A DNA stretch of 64,000 bases. It comes from Belliella buryatensis (GTDB lineage: Bacteria > Bacteroidota > Bacteroidia > Cytophagales > Cyclobacteriaceae). The notes beneath the pieces were generated by a model that was given only the letters and a program-made list of their open reading frames with translations, did not search any database and was not told where the DNA came from. Location of the stretch: the NCBI RefSeq assembly GCF_900188245.1, contig NZ_FZOK01000002.1, positions 186,001 through 250,000 of the forward strand. Direction: 5' to 3'. The translations under genes were made by a program, and so were the position numbers. Positions within the stretch are counted from its first letter, which is position 1, and every line of letters begins with the position of its first letter. Of the stretch, positions 36,017 to 44,212 are shown piece by piece.

Positions 36017-37225
36017 TCAAACGGTTTTTGGGAGTTTTTTAATAGCCTTTAAGATCATTTTGGCAATGTCAGTCTTTGGTAATACTTCCGAACTTTCTAC
36101 GGCTCCATTTTGATCAAAAATGGTCACTTTATTGGTGTCATGCTGAAATCCTGCTCCCGATTCTTTCATGGAATTGAGTACGATCAAGTCGAAATTCTTT
36201 TTAGCGAGTTTTTCCTGAGCATGTACAACTTCATTTTCTGTTTCTAAAGCAAAGCCCACATGGATTTGATGTGAATTTTTGAGTGCGGCCAGACTCTGGG
36301 CGATGTCTACATTTTTGATCAATTCAATGGTCATAGACTCTCCTGCTTTTTTGATCTTCTGTGAAGCCACATTTTTCGGAGCATAGTCGGCTACAGCTGC
36401 GGCAAAAATAGCGATGTCGACTTTTGGATGTATTAACTTGGATGTTTCATACATCTCTTGCGCACTGACTACTGAATAGATTTTTATATTTGGGTGAGAA
36501 GGTTCCATAGCGCCCTTGCCGAGAACCAAATGTACCTCTGCTCCTCTCTTAGCAAATCCCACAGCTAGTGCTGCGCCCATTTTGCCACTGGAATGATTGC
36601 TGATGAATCTGACAGGGTCAATGGCTTCTTGCGTAGGTCCAGAGGTCAGCAGTACTTTTTTTCCTTTAAAGTCCTGCTTGCTTGCAAAGTGATGAAAAAC
36701 TTCCTCCAAGATATGCTCGGGTTCCATCATTCTTCCTTGTCCTGAAAGTCCAGAAGCAAGTTCTCCAGCTTCTGCATCTAGGATGATGTTACCGTATTGA
36801 CTTATTTTCTTGAGATTTTCCCTTACACTTGGGTGCTGATACATATCTAGATCCATCGCTGGAGCTACCATGACAGGACATCTAGCTGAAAGGTAGGTTG
36901 CTGTGAGTAAGTTATCACATATTCCATTGGCAAATTTGGCCAAGGTATTAGCAGATATTGGAGCTACTAAAAATAAATCTGCCCATAAGCCCAGTTCCAC
37001 ATGATTGTTCCATTCACCAGTTTCATTTTTATAAAATTGGTGGTAAACAGGCTTTTTGGAAAGGGTAGCTAAAGTAAGCGGGGTAATAAAGTCAAGAGCA
37101 GAAGTACTGGCTATCACCTGTACTTCTGCTCCTTCTTTAATTAATAAACGTATCAAATGGGCACTTTTATAGGCAGCAATGCTGCCAGTTACACCCAAAA
37201 GGATTCGTTTACCTTGAAGTTTCAT
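36017..37225 (-). CDS. coaBC: Bifunctional phosphopantothenoylcysteine decarboxylase/synthetase
   Basis: Two steps of coenzyme A synthesis in one protein of 402 residues. The N-terminal flavoprotein CoaC domain (GVTGSIAAYKSAHLIRLL, the histidine in NNHVELGLWAD near 74, ANTLAKFANGICDNL, PAMDLDMY) is followed by the CoaB domain (TSGPTQEAIDPVRFISNHSS near 193, FAAAVADYAPKN). Its start overlaps the end of the omega-subunit gene by one base, a coupled arrangement. Confidence 0.95.
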   Translation of the reverse strand: MKLQGKRILLGVTGSIAAYKSAHLIRLLIKEGAEVQVIASTSALDFITPLTLATLSKKPVYHQFYKNETGEWNNHVELGLWADLFLVAPISANTLAKFANGICDNLLTATYLSARCPVMVAPAMDLDMYQHPSVRENLKKISQYGNIILDAEAGELASGLSGQGRMMEPEHILEEVFHHFASKQDFKGKKVLLTSGPTQEAIDPVRFISNHSSGKMGAALAVGFAKRGAEVHLVLGKGAMEPSHPNIKIYSVVSAQEMYETSKLIHPKVDIAIFAAAVADYAPKNVASQKIKKAGESMTIELIKNVDIAQSLAALKNSHQIHVGFALETENEVVHAQEKLAKKNFDLIVLNSMKESGAGFQHDTNKVTIFDQNGAVESSEVLPKTDIAKMILKAIKKLPKTV

Positions 37226-37539
37226 TATCCTTCAATGTCAGTTTCTGGATGGCGGAAATAAACTTTCCCTTCCATAAACTCTTCCATTGCCAAAGTAGAT
37301 GGTTTTGGCATTCTTTCGTAAAACTTAGAGATTTCGATTTGCTCTTTGTTTTCGAATACTTCTTCCAAGTTATCCACAGTAGAAGCAAATTCTGAAAGTT
37401 TGCTGTTCAACTCTTCTTTTTGTGTAGAAGAGATTTGCTTTGCTCTCTGTCCGATGATGTGGATAGATTCGTAGATGTTTTCAGTCGGTTCAGCGACTTT
37501 ATCCAAATCTCTAGTGATGATGGATGGATTGATTGCCAT
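37225..37539 (-). CDS. rpoZ: RNA polymerase omega subunit
   Basis: A 104-residue protein of the Bacteroidota Rpb6/omega type: ITRDLDKVAEPTENIYESIH at the N-terminus followed by the conserved IGQRAKQIS helix. The C-terminal tail (PSTLAMEEFMEGKVYFRHPE) matches the long-tailed omega of this phylum. Placement between bamD and coaBC supports it. Confidence 0.87.
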   Translation of the reverse strand: MAINPSIITRDLDKVAEPTENIYESIHIIGQRAKQISSTQKEELNSKLSEFASTVDNLEEVFENKEQIEISKFYERMPKPSTLAMEEFMEGKVYFRHPETDIEG

Positions 37540-37547
37540 ATCTTTGA

Positions 37548-38489
37548 TTAATTATTGTTTTCAGTAATTGGGATTGTTCTTACTTCTTCACCTTCAGGTG
37601 AGATAGCTTTGTTAGCGTCTTGTTCAGCCTTCAATTTGGCCAAGCGCTCCTCATAATCCTTCTTCATGACTATGAAGTTATCATACTCTTTGGTTGTCTT
37701 GATCGCGTAGGTTTCTACTTGTCCAAGGTATTTACTCTGAGGGTATTTTCTCTTGAATTGCTCCGCAAATCGCGCAGAGTCTTTAAGCCTATCTTCTTTT
37801 TTGTCGAAGACACTTCGCTCAGCATAATTGTAAGCTACTTCAACGAGTCTAAAGGATAATTCCTCGTTATGCTTGCTATCGGGATAGTTTTTGGCAAAGT
37901 TCTGGAAGTTGATGATACAAGCTTTGTAAAACTCTCCTGGGAAAAGGCCTTCTGTCAATCTATGGTACATCATGGATTCTTGGTAGGCTTTTTCTTCAAA
38001 TCTCCTTTGGAGGTCATCGATCATCCCCATGGCCCTCTCGTAAGAGTCCGATTCTGGGAATTTGTTGATGAAAATTTGAATGGCGTTGACGGCGTCTCTA
38101 CTACTCTTTTGATCCAAATTAAAATCGGGTGCATCTAGATAGAGCGAATAGGCATTCATAAACATTGCTTCTTCAGCCATTGGGCTTCTATTGTATGTTT
38201 GATAGAATGTATTGAAATAGCCGGCAGCTTCTATGTACCTCTTGGTTCTGAAGTGGCTGTAAGCGTAATTAAAATCTGCTAATTCAGCCCTTTCACTTCC
38301 TCTGATTACTGGTAAAACTCTATCATATAAGATAATGGCTTTATTGTATTCACCTTTTTCATAATAGCTATTGGCAGCATCATACAATTCTTCCCAATTA
38401 GTACTTTTTTCAAGTTTGTAAAACTTGCCACAAGCGCTAATGGATAGGATCAAAGAAAGCGTGAATATATAAAGGAGGGATTTTTTCAT
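37548..38489 (-). CDS. bamD: Outer membrane assembly lipoprotein BamD
   Basis: Lipoprotein of the beta-barrel assembly complex. With ATG at 38489 the product is 313 residues and starts MKKSLLYIFTLSLILSISAC, lipobox cysteine at residue 20; the TTG three codons upstream is a less likely start. TPR-like helices cover residues 30-270 (SYYEKGEYNKAIILYDRVLP, FNTFYQTYNRSPMAEEAMFM). A well-formed promoter overlaps the leader, so translation starts only a few bases after transcription. First gene of the conserved cluster ending at recN. Confidence 0.92.
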   Translation of the reverse strand: MKKSLLYIFTLSLILSISACGKFYKLEKSTNWEELYDAANSYYEKGEYNKAIILYDRVLPVIRGSERAELADFNYAYSHFRTKRYIEAAGYFNTFYQTYNRSPMAEEAMFMNAYSLYLDAPDFNLDQKSSRDAVNAIQIFINKFPESDSYERAMGMIDDLQRRFEEKAYQESMMYHRLTEGLFPGEFYKACIINFQNFAKNYPDSKHNEELSFRLVEVAYNYAERSVFDKKEDRLKDSARFAEQFKRKYPQSKYLGQVETYAIKTTKEYDNFIVMKKDYEERLAKLKAEQDANKAISPEGEEVRTIPITENNN

Positions 38490-38502
38490 AATTTTCAAGG
38501 TG

Positions 38503-38533
38503 CAAATATAGGGGAATATTAATTTGTATCAAA
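38503..38533 (-). promoter_or_regulatory. Bacteroidota-type promoter of the bamD cluster
   Basis: On the minus strand TTTG (38530-38533) is followed after exactly 19 bp by TATATTTG (38503-38510), matching the -33 TTTG / -7 TAnnTTTG consensus. The -7 box ends 13 bp before the bamD ATG. This is the best full promoter match I found in the window. Confidence 0.65.
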
Positions 38534-38561
38534 CTTAGTGTGATAGGCTAAGCAGGAAGAT

Positions 38562-39272
38562 CTATTCGACAACGAGTTTCTTGGTGACTATATTTTTGTT
38601 GTCTACAAATAATGTATAAAAGTAAACGCCAGGCCTAAGGTCTTCTACATTCATGACTAATGTCCTTTGTCTTGGATCTAATCTGTATTCAGCAATTGGG
38701 TTTCCAATAAAACTATTGATACTGATTTTGGCATTGGCATTCGGGTTTTTGAAATTATAATCAATTTGGGCTATTCGATTGCTTGGGTTAGGATAGACGC
38801 TTCCAATAGAGATGTCTTTGTGGTCAGTTTGGTCTGCGTCTTTGGCTGGATTGGAGACATTGTAAATGGCGTCAATGACAAATAAATCCCTATTGTTGTC
38901 AGGATTGATGAAATGTAATTCAAAGTTACCTTTGGTCTCTACGATTCCAAAATCAAACTCGAGGTAAAGGTCTGTCACAATTTCTCCAGGCTTCAAACTC
39001 AAGCGGATTTTAGCTAAATCCTTTCTGGGATCAAAACAATTATCTCCGATGCAAATTTTAATATTTTGTGAAGTACCGATGTTTCCTCTAAGAAAACGCA
39101 AATTGTACTCTTTTCGAGTATTGCTTTCGTTTTGAATGATGAGGGATTTTCTTTGTGCAGTTCCTATCTTACCATTAAACTCTATATTTTCTGACAATAC
39201 GCGCACTTGCGCTTCCGAGTACAACGGAAAAAGCAAGATTAGACATGCACATATCAATAGAAAAGATTTCAT
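38562..39272 (-). CDS. T9SS type A sorting domain protein
   Basis: A 236-residue secreted protein with a signal peptide ending SEAQ (about residue 21). Residues 22-145 form an unrecognised beta-rich domain with a likely disulfide pair (CIGDNCFDPRKD). The C-terminal 80 residues are a type IX secretion sorting domain: SIGSVYPNPSNRIAQIDY, ISINSFIGNPI, LRPGVYFYTLFVDNK and the terminal KKLVVE. It is probably delivered to the cell surface. It has its own spacer on both sides and is probably monocistronic. Confidence 0.87.
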   Translation of the reverse strand: MKSFLLICACLILLFPLYSEAQVRVLSENIEFNGKIGTAQRKSLIIQNESNTRKEYNLRFLRGNIGTSQNIKICIGDNCFDPRKDLAKIRLSLKPGEIVTDLYLEFDFGIVETKGNFELHFINPDNNRDLFVIDAIYNVSNPAKDADQTDHKDISIGSVYPNPSNRIAQIDYNFKNPNANAKISINSFIGNPIAEYRLDPRQRTLVMNVEDLRPGVYFYTLFVDNKNIVTKKLVVE

Positions 39273-39447
39273 GTAGAGTTTTTATTCAATAAGCCCGACT
39301 AATTATCTGATTTACTTATACTAATACGTATAAAAATACCTAATTGGTTTCAGGTTAAAAAGATTTAGGGGTTAATTTTTGTTAACCTGTTATAAAATTT
39401 TTTTCAAGGTTCTGCGTTTCTGCCGACTTTCAAAATCAGCAATGCTA

Positions 39448-41079
39448 TTAATTATTGTTTTGGTCTCCTGATTTGACCCTTTCATCTATCAAAATCTGTA
39501 TTTCTTCCTCTGTTGGTAGGGGGATATTTATCTCAGGGATATCAAATAAATTTTCCTGATTTTTTCTTCTATTGATAGGATCTCTCCATGCTCGTATGAT
39601 TTCCATACTCGGTTTTTCATCTTCTCTCCACTTGAAGCCATCCAGGATTTTCTGATCTTCCTTGAGCATGTGAGGAGGGGTAAATTGACCTTCAGGTTTG
39701 ACTAAATAGTTAATTTTACTCACATTCCCTTCTTTGAAAAACATGATGATATTGGCACAAATATTTTTATTGACTCCTCGGAGTGTACTGTCATTGAGCA
39801 AGTCAAAGTACAAAGACTCTCCATTGCCTGTGACGTCGAGTCTTTGGATTTGGGATTCACTAAATAATCCCACCATCTTTCTGCCTTTGAGTTGATTGAA
39901 GTTGCCCAAAGTGTCCTTACTTACGGAGAATGCTTTTTGGGTAAGAAAGACTTTCTCGATTTCTTCATTGGCGATCAAAAACCTGATACTATCAGCTGTA
40001 ATTTGCGTTTTGTCATTCCAGATCACGGGATCATTGTACAAGTGAATGGTCGAGTCTGAATAAATATAAGCTAATGAGTCTGATCTGCCTGCCAGTTCTG
40101 ATTTGATCATACGGACATTGTGGAAGGCCTGCAAGAATCGCTCAGTTTCATCCTCGCTATCCTGAGAAATCAAGGTGTCGGCAATCATGTACATGGTATC
40201 TTGTTCAAAATATTTCTTGACCAAGGCATTTCCATAGACTTTTGAATATTTTCTATCTTCCCAGTATTTTCCTTCTTCCCCAAAAATCTCAATATCTCTT
40301 TCCTTATTATAAACGGCTACATCTCCTCTTCCCTCGTAATAGAATTGGTTTTCATCGTAATACAAATTGTCAGCATATACCCAAGAGGTCTCTGTTTCAA
40401 CATCGCCTTCATAGAATCTGAAAATCTTGTTCTCAGTGTCATAATAACTGCCCTTTTGAGCATTCAATCTGTTTCCTTCTGCTGAGACGACATTGGTAAG
40501 TCCTACTGTTTCGGCAGTTTTCGGGATTGTTCTGTAGATAAGGAAATTGGTTTTTAGCGTGTAATCTGGATTCACTAAAATCACATCATCTGTAAAGGTG
40601 ATTTTTTCTATGGTGGTCTCGTAAACACCATTTTTGCTAGTTAGCACATTGGTAGAGTCTACGACTTTTCCATCATTGAAGTAATTGGCCACGCCTGTCT
40701 CTCTATTGTAATCCAAAAATTCAGTGTAGAGTGTGGTGGATTCATTTTTGAAAACTACGTTAGTTCTGAGCTTGGCGATCTTGGTGTTGCCATCATACTC
40801 TGCATACCTACTTCTGGTGGTGACAGGATCTTTCTGATCTACAATTCTCACATTCCCGAATAACTTGGCTTTGTTTTCTGTCTCGAAAAAATGTGCTGAG
40901 TCGCAATAGATCAGCGAGTTTTGGTGCCTCATCACAGCATTACCAAGAAGCCTCTGGAATCCTCCGCTTCCAACCAGACGATCTGCTTTTCTGATTTCCA
41001 GAAGATTGTCATTTTGAGCAAGGGCCAAAAAGGATATAAATAAGAAAAATATGGAGGGAAAGAGTTTCTTTTTGATCAT
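39448..41079 (-). CDS. OstA-like (LptA/LptD N-domain) protein
   Basis: A 543-residue exported protein (signal peptide ending ALAQ near residue 22) with the OstA jellyroll repeats: RHQNSLIYCDSAHFFETENK followed by AKLFGNVRI, YAEYDGNTKIAKL, YFNDGKVVDS. OstA domains bind lipopolysaccharide in the Lpt transport path. It is larger than LptA and lacks the LptD barrel, as in the Bacteroidota OstA-like family. The gene diverges from tilS. Confidence 0.85.
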   Translation of the reverse strand: MIKKKLFPSIFFLFISFLALAQNDNLLEIRKADRLVGSGGFQRLLGNAVMRHQNSLIYCDSAHFFETENKAKLFGNVRIVDQKDPVTTRSRYAEYDGNTKIAKLRTNVVFKNESTTLYTEFLDYNRETGVANYFNDGKVVDSTNVLTSKNGVYETTIEKITFTDDVILVNPDYTLKTNFLIYRTIPKTAETVGLTNVVSAEGNRLNAQKGSYYDTENKIFRFYEGDVETETSWVYADNLYYDENQFYYEGRGDVAVYNKERDIEIFGEEGKYWEDRKYSKVYGNALVKKYFEQDTMYMIADTLISQDSEDETERFLQAFHNVRMIKSELAGRSDSLAYIYSDSTIHLYNDPVIWNDKTQITADSIRFLIANEEIEKVFLTQKAFSVSKDTLGNFNQLKGRKMVGLFSESQIQRLDVTGNGESLYFDLLNDSTLRGVNKNICANIIMFFKEGNVSKINYLVKPEGQFTPPHMLKEDQKILDGFKWREDEKPSMEIIRAWRDPINRRKNQENLFDIPEINIPLPTEEEIQILIDERVKSGDQNNN

Positions 41080-41098
41080 TTCATTCTTAGGTCGGCAA

Positions 41099-41106
41099 CA
41101 AAATTA
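41099..41106 (-). promoter_or_regulatory. Candidate -7 promoter box for the OstA-like gene
   Basis: Minus-strand TAATTTTG fits TAnnTTTG, 19 bp upstream of the start. It is back to back with the tilS box in a 50-bp divergent spacer. Confidence 0.4.
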
Positions 41107-41117
41107 AGCAAAAATGA

Positions 41118-41125
41118 TATTTTTG
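41118..41125 (+). promoter_or_regulatory. Candidate -7 promoter box for tilS
   Basis: TATTTTTG fits TAnnTTTG and ends only 4 bp before the tilS ATG, so a transcript from it would be practically leaderless. No -33 TTTG at the usual spacing. Confidence 0.35.
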
Positions 41126-41129
41126 GTCT

Positions 41130-42446
41130 ATGGTTGAACATTTTATCCAGCATATACGCACAAAAAATCTTTTTGATTTAGAAAAACGCTACTTATTAGC
41201 AATCAGTGGTGGTTTAGATAGTACTTGTCTTGGACATCTGCTTAAGGCATCTGGTGTAAAGTTTGCATTGGTTCATTATAATTTTGGTTTGAGAGGTGGA
41301 GAAAGTGATGAGGATGAAGCTTTTGTCAAACAAATGGCGGACTTATGGGAGGTTTCTATCTACACTCAAAAGGCAACCCCGAGAGAATTTGATCAGACAG
41401 GGAAATCAATTCAGATGATTGCTAGAGAGCTGAGGTATGCTTGGTTTGAAAGTATTTTGGAGACTAAAACTTATGCTGGGGTGGTGGTAGCGCATCATCT
41501 CGAGGATCAGTTGGAGACTATTTTCCTCAACTTACTCAGAGGCACAGGTATAGAAGGGATGTATGGCATGGCTGAGAAAAGAGATTATCTGATCCGACCA
41601 TTGTTGCCTTTCAAAAAATCAGATTTACAAAACTATATGGTCAGTCAAAGATTACCTTGGCGAATCGATAGTAGCAACGAAAAAAATATCTATAAGCGAA
41701 ATTTTATTAGGAATGAGGTGTTTCCACTCATTCAATCAGCCTTTCCAGATGCGGTGACTACTTTAGAAGGGAGTTTTCAAAGGATCAAAGATACAGGCAA
41801 AGCATTTTTTCACCTTTACACACTATGGCGTCTTGAGCATGTCGTGGAAGATGGGGGCTTCCAATATCTACCCATCAAAGCATTGGAGAATCTCCCAGGC
41901 AAGCATTCCATGTTGTATTACTGGTTGAGAGATAGTGGATTTGGGATGGCTGAAGTGGAAGAGGTATTTGTTGCATTGGATCAAGGTGAATCTGGGAAGG
42001 TATTTTTCTCAGGAAAGTATGTTCTCAATGTGGATCGAGAGTATTTGATCTTAGGGGAGCAGGATTTTGCCCAGCCTGAAATCAAGATTGATAAGACTGC
42101 AATTTCCCTGGTGCTCAATACCTCGAAATATGATATCTTGCATCTGCAAGCTCCTTCAGAATTAGACAAGAGTACTGACAATGCCATGCTGGATCTTGGC
42201 AAGCTAGAGTTTCCTCTTTCAGTCAGGAACTGGCAAATTGGGGATAGATTGATGCCTTTGGGGATGAAACAAAATAAAAAAGTTTCAGACCTGCTGATTG
42301 ACCTGAAAGTCCCCGTCATTCATAAAAAAGGAGTTAAAGTATTGTGTTCTGGAGAGGAAATTGTGTGGGTGATAGGATATAGAGTGAGTGAATTATTCAA
42401 AGTTGACGTAAATACAAAGGCTATCCTGTATTTCAAAAAAAGATAA
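41130..42446 (+). CDS. tilS: tRNA(Ile)-lysidine synthase
   Basis: Converts the wobble cytidine of tRNA-Ile(CAU) to lysidine. The 438-residue product has the PP-loop SGGLDS at residues 26-31, HHLEDQLETIFLNLLRGTGI near 127, the NEKNIYKRNFIRNEVFP segment, and a C-terminal TilS domain with WQIGDRLMPLGM and KVSDLLIDLKVP. It lies 3 bp before the next gene. Confidence 0.95.
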   Translation: MVEHFIQHIRTKNLFDLEKRYLLAISGGLDSTCLGHLLKASGVKFALVHYNFGLRGGESDEDEAFVKQMADLWEVSIYTQKATPREFDQTGKSIQMIARELRYAWFESILETKTYAGVVVAHHLEDQLETIFLNLLRGTGIEGMYGMAEKRDYLIRPLLPFKKSDLQNYMVSQRLPWRIDSSNEKNIYKRNFIRNEVFPLIQSAFPDAVTTLEGSFQRIKDTGKAFFHLYTLWRLEHVVEDGGFQYLPIKALENLPGKHSMLYYWLRDSGFGMAEVEEVFVALDQGESGKVFFSGKYVLNVDREYLILGEQDFAQPEIKIDKTAISLVLNTSKYDILHLQAPSELDKSTDNAMLDLGKLEFPLSVRNWQIGDRLMPLGMKQNKKVSDLLIDLKVPVIHKKGVKVLCSGEEIVWVIGYRVSELFKVDVNTKAILYFKKR

Positions 42447-42449
42447 GAT

Positions 42450-42974
42450 ATGATAAATCCATTTTCTAAAACCTTCACTGCAACCGAACACGCAGTATTT
42501 GACTTTCTTTCTCAGGTTAAGTTTTTTGAGCGACTGAAGCATGGGGAGATGGCTAGGTTTTTACCCACTATCCACAATAGAAAGTATCAAAAGGACGAGG
42601 TGGTGTTTTTCAGAAATGACCCCAGCCAAGCTCTGTATATTGTAAGAAGAGGTGCGATCAGATTGACCGTTGATATCAAAGAAAGCTTTGAGACTATACT
42701 GGAAGTTGGAAAAGGCGGGGCATTTGGTGAAAATTCACTTCTGGAGAATACCAAGCGAATCTATACGGCTATCGTAGATTCGGAGGAAGCTGAATTGATG
42801 GTGATTCCGCATTTTTCGGTTCAGGAAATATTTGAAGCACACCCGAAAATCAAAGCCAAGATGATGACTTCGCTTTCTGAATTTTACAATCAGAATAATC
42901 AAAAGCTCTTCAAGTCCTATCAGAATTCCTTTGGCTTTTTCAATTTGGCGCAGATGTTTGACCATGAACAATAA
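42450..42974 (+). CDS. Cyclic nucleotide-binding domain protein
   Basis: A 174-residue protein consisting of little more than a CAP-type sensor barrel: a helical lead-in (VKFFERLKHGEMARFLPTIH), RKYQKDEVVFFRNDPSQALY, VRRGAIRLTV, GKGGAFGENSLLENTKR and the C helix. It lacks the helix-turn-helix found in CRP/FNR regulators, so it may signal by protein contact rather than by binding DNA. It is 3 bp from tilS and probably cotranscribed. Whether it binds cAMP or another ligand is unknown. Confidence 0.83.
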   Translation: MINPFSKTFTATEHAVFDFLSQVKFFERLKHGEMARFLPTIHNRKYQKDEVVFFRNDPSQALYIVRRGAIRLTVDIKESFETILEVGKGGAFGENSLLENTKRIYTAIVDSEEAELMVIPHFSVQEIFEAHPKIKAKMMTSLSEFYNQNNQKLFKSYQNSFGFFNLAQMFDHEQ

Positions 42975-43172
42975 TTAGTCAGGGGGTAACAGGGGTTAGA
43001 CTTAGTAGATTCTTTGACATTAACCATCAATTGCTTATCTATACCGATTAGCAAAACATTTTTTTCATTTTTGAAGTATTCCAAGCTGTGGCTTTATTAA
43101 ATGTGCTTTGTTTAATAACTTAGCGACACTTTTGAGAAAAATCATTTAAACTTAAATACAAACATATAAATC

Positions 43173-44111
43173 ATGGCAAAAGTAACCGTAGTTGGAGCTG
43201 GGAATGTAGGAGCAACCTGTGCTGATGTATTGGCATACAGAGAGATTGCTGAAGAGATCGTATTGGTAGATATCAAAGAAGGTGTAGCCGAAGGCAAAGC
43301 CCTAGATATCTGGCAAAAAGCTCCAATCAATCAATATGATAGCAGAACTGTAGGAAGCACCAATGACTACTCTAAGACTGCTAACTCTGATGTAGTAGTG
43401 ATCACATCAGGTCTTCCAAGAAAACCAGGGATGACTAGAGATGATCTGATCGAAACCAACGCAGGTATCGTAAAGTCTGTGACTGAAAATGTGATCAAAC
43501 ATTCTCCAGATGCTATCATCATCGTGGTATCCAATCCACTAGATGTAATGACTTACCAAGCCCACATCACATCCAAATTGCCAAGAACCAAAGTTATGGG
43601 TATGGCTGGAATCTTGGATACTGCTAGATATAGAGCATTTATCGCTGAAGAATTGAATATTTCTCCAAAAGAAATCCAAGCAATTCTAATGGGGGGGCAT
43701 GGTGATACCATGGTGCCACTTCCAAGATATACTACAGTAGCTGGTATTCCAGTGACTGAATTGATCGACAAAGATACCCTAGATGCGATCATTGAAAGAA
43801 CGAAGTTCGGTGGTGGTGAATTGGTGAAATTGATGGGTACTTCCGCTTGGTATGCACCAGGTTCTGCTGCTGCACAAATGGTAGAAGCGATCTTGAAAAA
43901 CCAAAGAAGAGTATTCCCAGTTTGTATTAAGCTAGATGGCGAGTACGGTATCGATGATTGCTACTTAGGTGTACCAGTGATTTTGGGCAAAAATGGTATC
44001 GAAAAAGTGATTGAACTAGATCTAAATGAAGAAGAAAAAGCGCTCCTAGAAGTATCTAGAGGTCACGTAAAAGAAGTGATGACTGTGTTGGATAAAATCA
44101 CTAATAAGTAA
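43173..44111 (+). CDS. mdh: Malate dehydrogenase
   Basis: NAD-dependent enzyme of the citric acid cycle, of the lactate dehydrogenase-like type. The 312-residue product has the Rossmann motif VVGAGNVG (residues 6-13), the adenosine-binding aspartate in VLVDI, the mobile loop GLPRKPGMTRDDL with the substrate arginines near 84-90, and the catalytic histidine in MGGHGDTMVPL near residue 177. A strong terminator follows, so it is probably a single-gene unit. Confidence 0.96.
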   Translation: MAKVTVVGAGNVGATCADVLAYREIAEEIVLVDIKEGVAEGKALDIWQKAPINQYDSRTVGSTNDYSKTANSDVVVITSGLPRKPGMTRDDLIETNAGIVKSVTENVIKHSPDAIIIVVSNPLDVMTYQAHITSKLPRTKVMGMAGILDTARYRAFIAEELNISPKEIQAILMGGHGDTMVPLPRYTTVAGIPVTELIDKDTLDAIIERTKFGGGELVKLMGTSAWYAPGSAAAQMVEAILKNQRRVFPVCIKLDGEYGIDDCYLGVPVILGKNGIEKVIELDLNEEEKALLEVSRGHVKEVMTVLDKITNK

Positions 44112-44122
44112 GTTTACTATGT

Positions 44123-44169
44123 AAAACCTAAAAATCCCGACAAACCATCGGGATTTTTAGGTTTTTATT
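44123..44169 (+). terminator. Rho-independent terminator after mdh
   Basis: An 18-bp perfect stem (arm AAAACCTAAAAATCCCGA at 44123-44140, complement at 44148-44165) with a 7-base loop CAAACCA, running into a T-rich tract. It lies 11 bp after the mdh stop. Confidence 0.92.
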
Positions 44170-44212
44170 TTTTTGAATAAGCTTCACAAGAATAATTTGT
44201 ATTTTAAATTCG

